The notes beneath the pieces were generated by a model. It was not told the DNA's origin. It did no database searches and worked only from the letters and a program-made list of their open reading frames with translations. Shown piece after piece: positions 28,592 to 37,345 of a DNA stretch of 64,000 nucleotides; the first letter of the stretch is position 1, and each line of letters begins with the position of its first letter. Made by a program: the position numbers and the translations under genes. This stretch comes from Sinorhizobium arboris LMG 14919 (lineage in GTDB: Bacteria > Pseudomonadota > Alphaproteobacteria > Rhizobiales > Rhizobiaceae): positions 584,317 through 648,316 of the forward strand of contig NZ_ATYB01000014.1 of the NCBI RefSeq assembly GCF_000427465.1. The letters are read 5' to 3'.

Positions 28592-28902
28592 TTCAAATCG
28601 CCCTTGTTTTCCTTGAGAGCCGTTCCCGGCCTTCCTGTCGGGACTTTTTCGTCCTCTATGGGCGGAGGATAGGTCGGCTCTGTTCCGGGCGGCTTAAAAT
28701 TCGCGGTTAAAAAAACTTTGCCGTCTCCAATGGTTAGCAAAAACCGAGGCCGCAAGGTTTCTCTTTCGTCAACGAAATCGCGGGCATTTTCGGCGGCGAA
28801 AAGCCACACACAAGCATGCCGCGCCATCCTTGCGGCCATCGATGTGGTTTCAAGGGGATGTCGGAGTGCCGGCGGTCCCCGTTCCTTGCTGGCGGGCGAC
28901 GC
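28592..28902. other. Divergent intergenic region
   Basis: No gene is supported. It must contain promoters for the DUF6101 gene (-) and the DUF1217 gene (+). A weak hairpin TCCCG/CGGGA (28624-28643) followed by CTTTTT is visible on the + strand. A TTAAAATTCGCGGTTAAAA stretch near 28694-28712 is the most AT-rich part. Confidence 0.4.
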
Positions 28903-31212
28903 ATGGTTTCGACTTATCTCGACTACAATCTCATCGCACGCGACATGAAGGTCAGCCTGAGACGCGTATCGGAGCAGACGCTCGTCGCCCGCGATACGCT
29001 GTACTACAGGGAGAACATCGGCAGTGTGGCCTCTGTCGACGAGTTCCTTGGCGACTACCGCCTCTATTCCTACGCGATGAAGGCCTATGGTCTGGGCGAC
29101 ATGATCGACTCGGTCGCCTTCATGCGAAAGGTGCTGGATAGCGACCTGTCCGACGACAACAGCTTTGCCAACAAGCTGACGGACGAACGCTACCGCGATT
29201 TCGCGATGGCGTTCAGCTTCGGCGGCGGGACTGCGGTTTCGCAGACCGAAGCGCAACTCGACGAGATCATCGGTCTTTACAATACGAGCATCGCCAGCAT
29301 CGGGGAAATCCAGAAGGAAGAGACGCGCTATTACAACGTCATGATCGACAAGGTCACGAGCGTCGATCAACTCCTGAACAATGACCGTCTGCGAGCCTAC
29401 ATCTTCACCGTCTTCGGTATCAACGAGAGCACTTACTCCCGTGAAACGCTCCGAAACGTTCTCTCCAGCAATGCCGAGGATCCCGACAGCTATGCGAACA
29501 CCGTTCTCGAGCCCAGACTTTCGGAGCTTCAGGCTGCCAGAGCCGATGCTCAGGCCAAGCTCCAGCAGAGCAACACGACGCCGGCGGAGAAACTGGAGCT
29601 TCAGGCAAACATAGCCACTTACAACAAATCGATCTCCACGATCGGCAATTACCTGGCGATGGCGGCAGCGTTCCAATTCGACGCCGACGGCACGGTAGCC
29701 GCGGGATCGGCGCAGACCGCCGCGCACAAGAAGACCATGAATGAGCTCTACGTCTCCAGCAACCCCCGGATCACACCCCAGGCAGCACTTCTGAACAAGG
29801 CCTATTTCGAGGAGAAGATCGCGAGCATCGCGAACGTCAGCGAGCTTGTCGCCGATACGCGCCTCTATGACTACATCCGCACCGCGTTCGATCTCAACGA
29901 GGTCACCATCGTGCCGGCGACGATCAAGAATATCCTGACCAGCGATCCGGATGACCCGAACAGCTACATCAACACGATCGGCAAGGGCAACGAGAATTAC
30001 AAAGCGCTAGCCAGGGCCTTCAACTTCCAGGCGGACGGCACGCTTGCGGCGGGCGATGCCGCGCAGACTGCCGAGCAGACGACGCTCACCTCCAGCCGTT
30101 ACATGACGCGCTACAACGACAAGGACGACGCAGCGGACGCGAAGGCGATCGACGCCTACAAGCGCGCCGTCCCGAAGATGACGTCGGTCGGCGACTTCAT
30201 CGACACGGCTTCGATCTACGATTTCGCGCTGCAAGCGGTCGGTCTCGATCCCGACGCCGAAAGCGCACGAACGATCAAACGAGTGCTGACCAGCGACCTC
30301 AACGACCCGAAGAGCTTCGTCTACACCTTGAAGGACGAGCGCTACCTGAAGCTCGCCCAGCTGTTCAACTTTACGACATCGGGCGATGTCGGCATCCCGG
30401 CATTGGCTCAATCGGAGACGCTGATACAGGAGACCGCCAAGACCTACATCGTCAACAAGTCCCGTTTTGGCTCGGAAGAGGACAAGGCGAAAGCCGAGGC
30501 CGAGGCCGAATACTACTCGGCGGAGGTCGCCAAACTTTCCTCTCTCGACGAATTCCTGGCCGATAGCCGCCTGGTCAATTTCGCTCTCGAGGCGAACCGC
30601 ATCGATCCGGAGAATGTCACCGTCGATTTCCTCCGCGACATCTTCACCTCAGATCTCGACGATCCAAAGAGCTTCATCAATCAGCAGCAGAACTCCGGGG
30701 CCTATACCGCCCTGGTCACTTCATTCAACTTCGACCGCGCGGGCAATATTCTGCGCGAGGACAAGAGCATCATCGTCACGCGGCAGGGGCTTTACGAGAC
30801 CCTCGACCGGTACCTGCACCAGACGCTGGAAGAACAGGCCGGCGAGGACAATGCGGGTGTCCGCCTGGCACTCTACTTTGAACGCCAGGCAGGCTCCGTC
30901 GTCGACGCCTACGATCTCCTCTCCGACAATGCGCTTGCCGAAGTCTTCCGCACGATCTTCAGCCTGCCCGACGAATTCAGCGCCATGGACATCGACCAGC
31001 AGGCAAAGATCGTCGAGAAGAACCTAGATCTTGAAAAGCTCAGCGATCCGGCCGAACTGAAGAAACTCCTCGCGCGCTTCACCGTGCTCTACGATCTGGA
31101 GAACAACACCGAGGTCGATCCGGCCGTGGTCGTGCTTTCAGGCAGCGGCGGGAATATCGGCATCAGCGCCGATACGCTCTTTCAATTGTCGCAGCTCAGG
31201 AAGGGCGGGTAG
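28903..31212 (+). CDS. Large multi-repeat DUF1217 protein
   Basis: A 769-residue protein made of five to six divergent DUF1217 units of about 110-130 residues. Each has a 'SVDEFLxDxRLYxYAxKAxGL' start and a 'LTSDxxDPxSFxN ... AxAFNF' end. Examples are SVDEFLGDYRLYSYAMKAYG, SVDQLLNNDRLRAYIFTVFG, NVSELVADTRLYDYIRTAFD, SVGDFIDTASIYDFALQAVG and SLDEFLADSRLVNFALEANR. No signal peptide is seen. DUF1217 proteins often lie in alphaproteobacterial flagellar loci, but no flagellar gene is nearby. ATG 28903 starts the conserved region. Confidence 0.85.
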   Translation: MVSTYLDYNLIARDMKVSLRRVSEQTLVARDTLYYRENIGSVASVDEFLGDYRLYSYAMKAYGLGDMIDSVAFMRKVLDSDLSDDNSFANKLTDERYRDFAMAFSFGGGTAVSQTEAQLDEIIGLYNTSIASIGEIQKEETRYYNVMIDKVTSVDQLLNNDRLRAYIFTVFGINESTYSRETLRNVLSSNAEDPDSYANTVLEPRLSELQAARADAQAKLQQSNTTPAEKLELQANIATYNKSISTIGNYLAMAAAFQFDADGTVAAGSAQTAAHKKTMNELYVSSNPRITPQAALLNKAYFEEKIASIANVSELVADTRLYDYIRTAFDLNEVTIVPATIKNILTSDPDDPNSYINTIGKGNENYKALARAFNFQADGTLAAGDAAQTAEQTTLTSSRYMTRYNDKDDAADAKAIDAYKRAVPKMTSVGDFIDTASIYDFALQAVGLDPDAESARTIKRVLTSDLNDPKSFVYTLKDERYLKLAQLFNFTTSGDVGIPALAQSETLIQETAKTYIVNKSRFGSEEDKAKAEAEAEYYSAEVAKLSSLDEFLADSRLVNFALEANRIDPENVTVDFLRDIFTSDLDDPKSFINQQQNSGAYTALVTSFNFDRAGNILREDKSIIVTRQGLYETLDRYLHQTLEEQAGEDNAGVRLALYFERQAGSVVDAYDLLSDNALAEVFRTIFSLPDEFSAMDIDQQAKIVEKNLDLEKLSDPAELKKLLARFTVLYDLENNTEVDPAVVVLSGSGGNIGISADTLFQLSQLRKGG

Positions 31213-31267
31213 GATAGCGGCAGTAGCGGCCGGAAATACGCGCTTCCCGATGCGGTCCGTACCTGTC

Positions 31268-32701
31268 TCAGTCCTCCCGCAATAGCTTATCCGGGTTCAT
31301 TATCCCGGCCGGATCGAAGGCGTGCTTGATCCGTCGCATGAGTTCGATCTCGATCGGCGAGCGGATCGCCGCAAGTTCATCGCGCTTCAATTGGCCGATG
31401 CCATGCTCGGCGGATATCGAGCCGTCGTGTTTGAGTACGACGGCGTGAACGATCGCATTGATATCCCGCCACCGGTCGAGGAAGCTCTGCTTATCCGCAC
31501 CGACCGGCTGGGAGATATTGTAGTGAATATTGCCGTCGCCCACGTGGCCGAAGGCGCAGATGCGCGCGCCGGGGATGGCCTTCGTGACCAGCGCATCGGC
31601 CTCGGCCATGAAGGCCGGAATGCTCGATACCGGCACCGAAACGTCATGCTTGATCGAGCCGCCTTCAGGCTTCTGCGCCGGCGACATGCTCTCGCGCATG
31701 TGCCAGAGGGCTTTGCGTTGCGCTTCGTTCTGGGCAATGACGGCGTTTTCGACAAGGCCGTCGGCGATGACCGTTTCGAGTAGGTCCTGCACCAACCGTT
31801 CCGCGCTTTCGGCCGAATCCGAGGTGGAGATATCGATCAGCGCATACCAGGGATGCGTCGTTTCCATCGGGTCGCGCACGCCGGCGATGTGCCGGGTGGT
31901 GAACTCGATGCCGAGCCTCGGCATCAGTTCGAAGCCCGTCAGGGCCGGCCCGCAGACGCTCGATGCCCGATCGAAAAGCGTAAGCGCGTCCTCGACGCTC
32001 CTGAGGCCGGCAAAGGCCACCTGGTGGCCGCGGGGCTTCGGAAAGAGCTTCAGCACGGCGCCGGTGATGACGCCGAGCGTTCCCTCGGCGCCGATGAAAA
32101 GGTCGCGCAGATCGTAGCCGGTATTGTCCTTTTTCAGGCGTCTGAGCCCGTCCCAGATCTCCCCGGTCGGAAGCACGACCTCCAGCCCCAGGCAGAGCTG
32201 GCGAATGTTGCCATAGGCAAGCACGGCGGTGCCGCCGGCATTGGTCGAAAGATTTCCGCCGATCCGCGCCGAGCCTTCCGAGCCGAGCGAGAGAGGGAAT
32301 AGCCGGTCGACATCGTCGGCGGCTTTCCGGATGTCTGCCAGAATGCAGCCGGCGTCGGCCACGATCACGTTGCCGACCGGGTCGATGTCGCGAATGCGGT
32401 TCAGCCGCTCGAGGGAAAGGACCACGTCGGCTCTCCCCTCACGCGGAATCTGACCGGCCACATGCCCGGTATTGCCGCCCTGCGGCACGACTGCCGTTCG
32501 GGTCTGGCTTGCAAGACGCATGACCAGCGAAACCTCCTCGACGGAGCCGGGCCTGAGCACGAGCGGCGTCGTGCCGTGGTAGAGCCCGCGGGACTCGACG
32601 AGGTAGGGTGCCGTGTCGGCCGGTGCTGTGAGAGCATTGCCAGGGCCGACGATGTCGGCGAAGGAGGCGATGAGTTCGGGAGAAGGAAGTATGGTGGTCA
32701 T
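31268..32701 (-). CDS. FAD-binding oxidase, D-2-hydroxyacid dehydrogenase type
   Basis: A 477-residue flavoenzyme of the GlcD/D-lactate/D-2-hydroxyglutarate dehydrogenase family. The FAD-binding type 4 domain shows VVPQGGNTGHVAGQIP, LGSEGSARIGGNLSTNAGGTAV and NTGYDLRDLFIGAEGTLGVIT. The C-terminal substrate domain has AFGHVGDGNIHYN and SISAEHGIGQLKRDEL, including the metal-binding histidines. The exact 2-hydroxyacid is undetermined. It starts 28 bases after the Sua5 gene and is probably co-transcribed. Confidence 0.9.
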   Translation of the reverse strand: MTTILPSPELIASFADIVGPGNALTAPADTAPYLVESRGLYHGTTPLVLRPGSVEEVSLVMRLASQTRTAVVPQGGNTGHVAGQIPREGRADVVLSLERLNRIRDIDPVGNVIVADAGCILADIRKAADDVDRLFPLSLGSEGSARIGGNLSTNAGGTAVLAYGNIRQLCLGLEVVLPTGEIWDGLRRLKKDNTGYDLRDLFIGAEGTLGVITGAVLKLFPKPRGHQVAFAGLRSVEDALTLFDRASSVCGPALTGFELMPRLGIEFTTRHIAGVRDPMETTHPWYALIDISTSDSAESAERLVQDLLETVIADGLVENAVIAQNEAQRKALWHMRESMSPAQKPEGGSIKHDVSVPVSSIPAFMAEADALVTKAIPGARICAFGHVGDGNIHYNISQPVGADKQSFLDRWRDINAIVHAVVLKHDGSISAEHGIGQLKRDELAAIRSPIEIELMRRIKHAFDPAGIMNPDKLLRED

Positions 32702-32729
32702 GGCCTGCCTTGGATCGGTGTCTGCGCCA

Positions 32730-33704
32730 TCAGCCCCGCGGGGCGGCCGCGCGCTGCAATCGGTCGATGATCGCCTCGCCGAGCCCCTCGCTCGGGATCG
32801 GTCCGAAGGCGATGGTCGCGGCGCCGGTGGCATCCGCCTTTTTCATATAGTCGAAAAGATTGGCTGCGGCCTCCCGAAGGCTGCCGCCTGGACTGAGATC
32901 CATGACGATCACGGCATCGCCTTCTCCGGGAAGCGCCTTCCCGCCAAAGCGGATCAGGGCTTCTCCTTTCCGGACCTGTTCGGCATCGAGCCGCACGGCC
33001 GCGCCGGGCGCATAATGCGAGGCCAGCATGCCGGGCGCCTCGATGACGGCGCCGGCAGTCTCCGGGCGCTCGACGGCGAGCCCGGTAAGCGCCTCGATCT
33101 CTGCCGCGTCGAGTCCGCCGGGCCTCAGCAGCCGCAGCCGTCCCTCATCGACCTTGACGATGGTCGACTCGAGCCCGATCTCGGCCGGGCCCGCGTCAAG
33201 GATAAGCTTCAGCCTGGGACCGAGATCCGCCTGCACGTGGGCAGCACTGGTAGGGCTGACTCCGCCCGAGGTGTTGGCACTCGGCGCTGCCAAGGGCCGC
33301 CCGAACCGGGCGATCACCCGACGCGAGAAACCGTCGGGCATGCGAATTCCGAGCGTGTCGAGACCGGCGGATGCGAGCGCGTGTACGGTAGTTTCCCGCC
33401 GCTGCGGCAGAATGAGAGTGAGAGGCCCCGGCCAGAAGGCCTCCGCCAGGCGCCGAGAGACCGTGTCGAAGGTCACATGCGCCTCGGCCATCGCCAGATC
33501 CGAGACGTGGCAGATCAGCGGATTGAAGCGCGGCCGCCCCTTCATCTCGTAGATGCGGCTGATTGCATCGGGGTTGGTGGCGTCAGCGGCAAGGCCGTAA
33601 ACGGTCTCCGTCGGGATGGCGACGGGATCCCCGTCCGAAAGAACGGCGCAGGCTTTCTCGATTGCCCGCTCCGGTTCGATGCGCGTGTCTATGACTTCGG
33701 CCAT
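32730..33704 (-). CDS. L-threonylcarbamoyladenylate synthase, Sua5 type
   Basis: A 324-residue long-form (Sua5) enzyme making the threonylcarbamoyl-AMP needed for t6A37 in tRNA. The N-terminal YrdC domain has the opening PVAIPTETVYGLAADA, KGRPRFNPLICHV and LAAPSANTSGGVSPTSA. A C-terminal Sua5 domain starts near residue 220 (EAPGMLASHYAPGA). It is the first gene of a pair with the FAD oxidase. Confidence 0.93.
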   Translation of the reverse strand: MAEVIDTRIEPERAIEKACAVLSDGDPVAIPTETVYGLAADATNPDAISRIYEMKGRPRFNPLICHVSDLAMAEAHVTFDTVSRRLAEAFWPGPLTLILPQRRETTVHALASAGLDTLGIRMPDGFSRRVIARFGRPLAAPSANTSGGVSPTSAAHVQADLGPRLKLILDAGPAEIGLESTIVKVDEGRLRLLRPGGLDAAEIEALTGLAVERPETAGAVIEAPGMLASHYAPGAAVRLDAEQVRKGEALIRFGGKALPGEGDAVIVMDLSPGGSLREAAANLFDYMKKADATGAATIAFGPIPSEGLGEAIIDRLQRAAAPRG

Positions 33705-33772
33705 GGCGGTGTCCGGTCCTTTCCGTCGCCTTCCTTAAAGGAGCTGTCGGAAAAACAGAACGATTTTCTTCG

Positions 33773-34369
33773 TCAAAGCCCGCGAATGATCCGGCGAAGG
33801 GCTTCGTCGCGTGCGCCGAGCATCAGCACGTTCTTGAGGGCCACCTTCGGATCCTGCGTCCGGAAGATCAGCCCGTTGCCGCGGACATTCCGGTTGACGA
33901 CGATCCGCGCCTCGCCGGCATCGGGTTCGGTCGCAACGGCGAAGTACATGCGCGAGTAGCCCGGCCGGATACGGTCGAAAAAATGGTCCTCGTGCCCGAG
34001 GTCGCAGAAGAAGTTCGCGAAGTAGAAGGACCAGGTGATCTCGTGCAACTCGGCGAGGCGGGTACTTGCGGCGGTCACATGGCAATAGCCGAGATGCGGG
34101 CTGTCGGCGAGCGTCCGGTGAAAGACCATCTTCGGGAACCGGATCGAAGTGTGAAATCCGTTGATCCGCCGGTGGGTCGTCTCGCCCGCTGTCGCCAGTT
34201 TCCGCCCCGTCTGCTGCGCGACCTCGGCATAGCTCAGGTACTGGCGCTCGCTCGGCATCCAACAGCGTCTGTCGATTCTGCCGGTTCGCAGGAACTCGGT
34301 ATGGGCGGTGGGTTTCGGCGTTGCGGCCGGTGCCTCTTCGGAGGCTTCGTAATATCGGAACTTTGCCAT
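33773..34369 (-). CDS. Conserved protein of unknown function
   Basis: A 198-residue soluble protein (MAKFRYYEASEEAPAATPKP...). A Pro/Ala-rich N-terminus is followed by a compact domain with several His and aromatic residues (HLGYCHVTAAS, ELHEITWSFYFANFFCDLGH). I do not recognise the family. There is no signal peptide. The frame keeps normal codon use and is flanked by real genes, so I consider it a gene. Its start faces the cobalamin riboswitch region. Confidence 0.7.
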   Translation of the reverse strand: MAKFRYYEASEEAPAATPKPTAHTEFLRTGRIDRRCWMPSERQYLSYAEVAQQTGRKLATAGETTHRRINGFHTSIRFPKMVFHRTLADSPHLGYCHVTAASTRLAELHEITWSFYFANFFCDLGHEDHFFDRIRPGYSRMYFAVATEPDAGEARIVVNRNVRGNGLIFRTQDPKVALKNVLMLGARDEALRRIIRGL

Positions 34370-34703
34370 GGGCGTCTTCGCGCCATCCTGTCCGCAAGCG
34401 GGTCGATAGCGGCCAAGGTTAGGCCATTACGGTTAACGAAGCATTCCCGGTCGCGCAGGACGGGGTCGATCGGATCCTGCGCCAATGGGCAGTGTCGCAA
34501 AACGGCAAATCGCCTTCGCGTCGTGAACGACGCTGCCCAAAAAAGGGCCGGCAGCATCGAGATTCATCTACCCTATTGTTTGTTATGGATAATATTGCCC
34601 TCTTGGTCGCCGAATGCTTCATTTTCTGCCTGTCGTCTTTCTGGAATCGGATGTCGCCAATTGGCAGTTGCCCGACCCGCTCGCAAGCTTAGATGAGGAC
34701 ACT
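34370..34703. other. Intergenic region upstream of the riboswitch
   Basis: No gene is supported. It must hold the promoter of the gbcAB transcript and that of the unknown gene at 33773 (-). A CGTCGTGAACGACG hairpin lies near 34518-34531, and an AT-rich patch (TTGTTTGTTATGGATAATAT) at 34575-34594 is a possible promoter core. No confident assignment. Confidence 0.4.
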
Positions 34704-34877
34704 CAAGGTGCCACCTCGAAGAGAGGGCGGAGAATTGGGAAGCCGGTCAAATCCCGGCGCTGCCCCCGCAACGGTGGTGGAGCGAACAGCCACGGCAGAA
34801 GGCCACTGGACATCGCGTCCGGGAAGGCGCCGGGCGGGTCCCCCGTGGACAGCTCCAGAGCCCGGAAACCAGCCTTG
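34704..34877 (+). promoter_or_regulatory. Cobalamin (B12) riboswitch controlling gbcAB
   Basis: The conserved core is present in order: P1 arm CAAGG (34704-34708) continuing into GGTGCC; the GGGAAGCCGGTCAAATCCCG block from 34738; the highly conserved GCTGCCCCCGCAACGG (34759-34774); and the B12 box AGCCCGGAAACCAGCC (34859-34874), which fits AGYCMGGARACCRGCC. P1 closes with CCTTG (34873-34877). It lies 125 bases before gbcA. A CCTGTCC at 34960-34966 can pair with GGACAAGG at 34993-35000, hiding the ribosome site, so translational shut-off by B12 is likely. Confidence 0.92.
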
Positions 34878-34959
34878 GAGCACAAATCGAGCAGCTGGTT
34901 GCGGCGGGCAGCCGGATCGGAGCCATATGCGTTGCGGGTCCATGCGACCGGCGCGGGTT

Positions 34960-35000
34960 CCTGTCCTGCCTCTCCGGAGCGGCGGAAAACGAGGACAAGG
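34960..35000 (+). promoter_or_regulatory. Putative expression platform (SD-sequestering hairpin)
   Basis: CCT+GTCC (34960-34966) is complementary to GGAC+AGG within GGACAAGG (34993-35000), with one unpaired A. The right arm is the gbcA ribosome site. Whether it forms in the B12-bound state needs folding or probing. Confidence 0.5.
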
Positions 35001-35002
35001 GC

Positions 35003-36247
35003 ATGGAAATTCAGACCGAAATGCTGCGCAAGCTGAAGACGCGTCGCGAAGGCTATAGCCTGGATCGCGCCTTCTATGTCGATCCCGACTATTACCGTCA
35101 GGACCTGGAGCAAATCTGGTACAAGGATTGGCTGTTCATCGGCCATGATTGCGAAGTCCCGCGGCCGGGCAACTACTTCACGGTGCAAATCGGCGAATAT
35201 CCGGTGGTCATTGTGCGCGACCGGCAAGGCGCGGTCCGGGCTCTCCACAATTCGTGCCGGCATCGGGGCTCGCGCGTCTGCACGCAGTCCAAGGGCTCGT
35301 CGGCCAAGCTTGTGTGTCCCTACCATCAGTGGACCTACGAGCTCGACGGCCGGCTGCTCTTCGCGCGGCAGATGCCCGAGGGCTTCGACCCGGCGGAGCA
35401 CAGTCTGAAGCCCATCCATTGCGAGACCGTCGGCGGTTATATCTTCATCAGCCTTGCCGATCACCCGATGGACTTCCAGCCGTTCCGCGAGACGGTCGCC
35501 GGCTATCTCGCGCCGCACCGCCTCGGAGAGACAAAGGTCGCCTTCGAGAGCACCATCGTCGAGAAGGGCAATTGGAAGCTCGTCTGGGAGAACAATCGCG
35601 AGTGCTATCATTGCGCTGCCAATCATCCGGAACTCTGCCGCACCTATCCGGAGGCGCCGACCGTGACCGGGGTCCAGGGGGCGATGGACGATCCGGAAAT
35701 CGGCGCCCATTGGCAGAAGTGCGAGGCTGCCGGTCTTCCGAGCGCCTTCCGGATCGCGCCCACCGGCCAGTTCCGCATGACGAGGATGCCGCTGATCAAC
35801 GGCGCCGAGAGCTACACGATGTCCGGCCAGAAGGCCGTGAGCAAACAGCTTTCTACCGGAGTGAGCGCCGATGGCATCGGCACGCTGCTGCTCTTCCATT
35901 ATCCGACGACCTGGAACCACATCCTTGGCGACCACGCGATCACCTTCCGTGTGCTTCCGCTCGGGCCGGAACTGACGCAGGTTACGACCAAGTGGCTGGT
36001 CAACAAGGATGCGGTGGAGGGCGTGGACTATCGGATCGACGAACTGACGCATGTCTGGACGGAGACCAACGACCAGGACCGGCAGATCGTCGAGGAGAAC
36101 GCTTTCGGTATCCGCTCGCCGGCCTATGAGCCCGGTCCCTATTCCGCCGAACACGAGGGCGGCGTCATGCAGTTCGTCGAGTGGTATTCGAGCTTCATGC
36201 TGGACCGTCTCCAGGACGGAGCCACGTATCTCTCGCGGGTGGCATGA
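35003..36247 (+). CDS. gbcA: Rieske oxygenase, glycine betaine monooxygenase-like
   Basis: A 414-residue Rieske non-haem iron oxygenase. The [2Fe-2S] site is C85-x-H87 ... C105-x2-H108 (CRHRGSR ... LVCPYHQW). The mononuclear iron site is NNRECYHCAANHPEL (H203, H208). Similarity along the whole length, including NDQDR and AYEPGPYS near the end, points to GbcA. That enzyme demethylates glycine betaine to dimethylglycine with O2, releasing formaldehyde. A related quaternary amine is possible. Its leader carries a cobalamin riboswitch, which is unexpected, and gbcB overlaps its stop. Confidence 0.88.
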   Translation: MEIQTEMLRKLKTRREGYSLDRAFYVDPDYYRQDLEQIWYKDWLFIGHDCEVPRPGNYFTVQIGEYPVVIVRDRQGAVRALHNSCRHRGSRVCTQSKGSSAKLVCPYHQWTYELDGRLLFARQMPEGFDPAEHSLKPIHCETVGGYIFISLADHPMDFQPFRETVAGYLAPHRLGETKVAFESTIVEKGNWKLVWENNRECYHCAANHPELCRTYPEAPTVTGVQGAMDDPEIGAHWQKCEAAGLPSAFRIAPTGQFRMTRMPLINGAESYTMSGQKAVSKQLSTGVSADGIGTLLLFHYPTTWNHILGDHAITFRVLPLGPELTQVTTKWLVNKDAVEGVDYRIDELTHVWTETNDQDRQIVEENAFGIRSPAYEPGPYSAEHEGGVMQFVEWYSSFMLDRLQDGATYLSRVA

Positions 36248-37344
36248 TCATGGAGATGCCTCGTTCCTTCCACCATTTCGACGAGCTCGATCCCTGGAGA
36301 GACCGCCAGCACCTGCTGGAGTGCATTGCGGCGGTCACGGAGACCGCCGACGTGATGACCTTCACGTTCCGCTCCGACAAGCCGGCCTGGTTTCGCTACC
36401 TGCCCGGGCAGTTCGTGACGCTCGAACTGCCCGTTGCAGATGAGCCGGTGATGCGTACCTACACGCTGTCCTCTTCGCCGTCGCGGCCGCTCTCCGTGGC
36501 GGTTACCGTGAAGGCGCAGCCCGGCAGCATCGGCACGCGCTGGATGTTCGACAATCTGAAGCCCGGCATGGTGGTGAAGGCGCTGGGGCCGCTCGGCGAC
36601 TTCAGCTTCGTTCGCCATCCCGGGGAAAAATATCTTTTCATTTCGGCGGGTTCGGGCATCACGCCGATGATGTCGATGACGCGCTGGATGGCCGACTGCG
36701 CGCCGGAGATGGATGTCACCTTCATTTCCTGCGCCCGCCGCCCCGACGATCTTCTGTTCAAGGCGGAGCTCGAAGTTCTCGCCCGCCAGATGCCGCGGCT
36801 CAATCTCGGCTTCCTGGTGGAGGGACACGAGGCGCGGCACGGCTGGCATGGTTTGCGCGGCCGCATCGACGCGACCAAGCTGCCGCTGCTCGCACCGGAT
36901 TTCCTGGAGCGAACCGTCTTCTGTTGCGGGCCGGAACCCTTCATGCGTGGTGTTCGGGAGATGCTGAAAACGGCCGGCTTCGACATGGACCGCTACCACC
37001 AGGAGAGCTTCCAGCCTGCCGCGGCACCGGCGGCCGAGGAGCTTGCAATTCGAGCGGGGCCGCCCGCCGATGCCGGGGCCAGTGCGGCGCGGGTAAGCTT
37101 CACGATGAGCGGCAAGGATGCGACCGCCCTTCCCGGGCAGACGATCCTCCAGACGGCGCGCGCCAATGGTGTCAGGATCGGGGCCGCTTGCGAAGGCGGC
37201 ATCTGCGGGACGTGCCGGGTGATGAAAATCGCCGGCGATGTCGAAATGAACCACAACGGCGGCATTCTCGACGACGAGATCGAGGAGGGCTACATCCTCG
37301 CCTGCTGTTCGCGGCCGATAAGCGACGTGCAGATCGAGGCCTGA
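36244..37344 (+). CDS. gbcB: Ferredoxin-NAD(P)H reductase partner of the oxygenase
   Basis: A 366-residue reductase passing electrons from NAD(P)H through FAD and [2Fe-2S] to GbcA. Order: FAD domain with RTYTLSSSPS, NAD(P) domain with SAGSGITPMMSM and CCGPEPFM, then a plant-type ferredoxin domain with C-x4-C-x2-C (CEGGICGTC) and a final CC. The start overlaps the gbcA stop (ATGA at 36244-36247), so the two are translationally coupled. An internal ATG at 36250 is an alternative. Confidence 0.9.
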   Translation: MIMEMPRSFHHFDELDPWRDRQHLLECIAAVTETADVMTFTFRSDKPAWFRYLPGQFVTLELPVADEPVMRTYTLSSSPSRPLSVAVTVKAQPGSIGTRWMFDNLKPGMVVKALGPLGDFSFVRHPGEKYLFISAGSGITPMMSMTRWMADCAPEMDVTFISCARRPDDLLFKAELEVLARQMPRLNLGFLVEGHEARHGWHGLRGRIDATKLPLLAPDFLERTVFCCGPEPFMRGVREMLKTAGFDMDRYHQESFQPAAAPAAEELAIRAGPPADAGASAARVSFTMSGKDATALPGQTILQTARANGVRIGAACEGGICGTCRVMKIAGDVEMNHNGGILDDEIEEGYILACCSRPISDVQIEA

Positions 37345-37345
37345 G

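Noticed and set aside
34693..35058. Open frames over the leader of gbcA
   Set aside because: They coincide with the conserved riboswitch core, which explains the sequence better than a protein.
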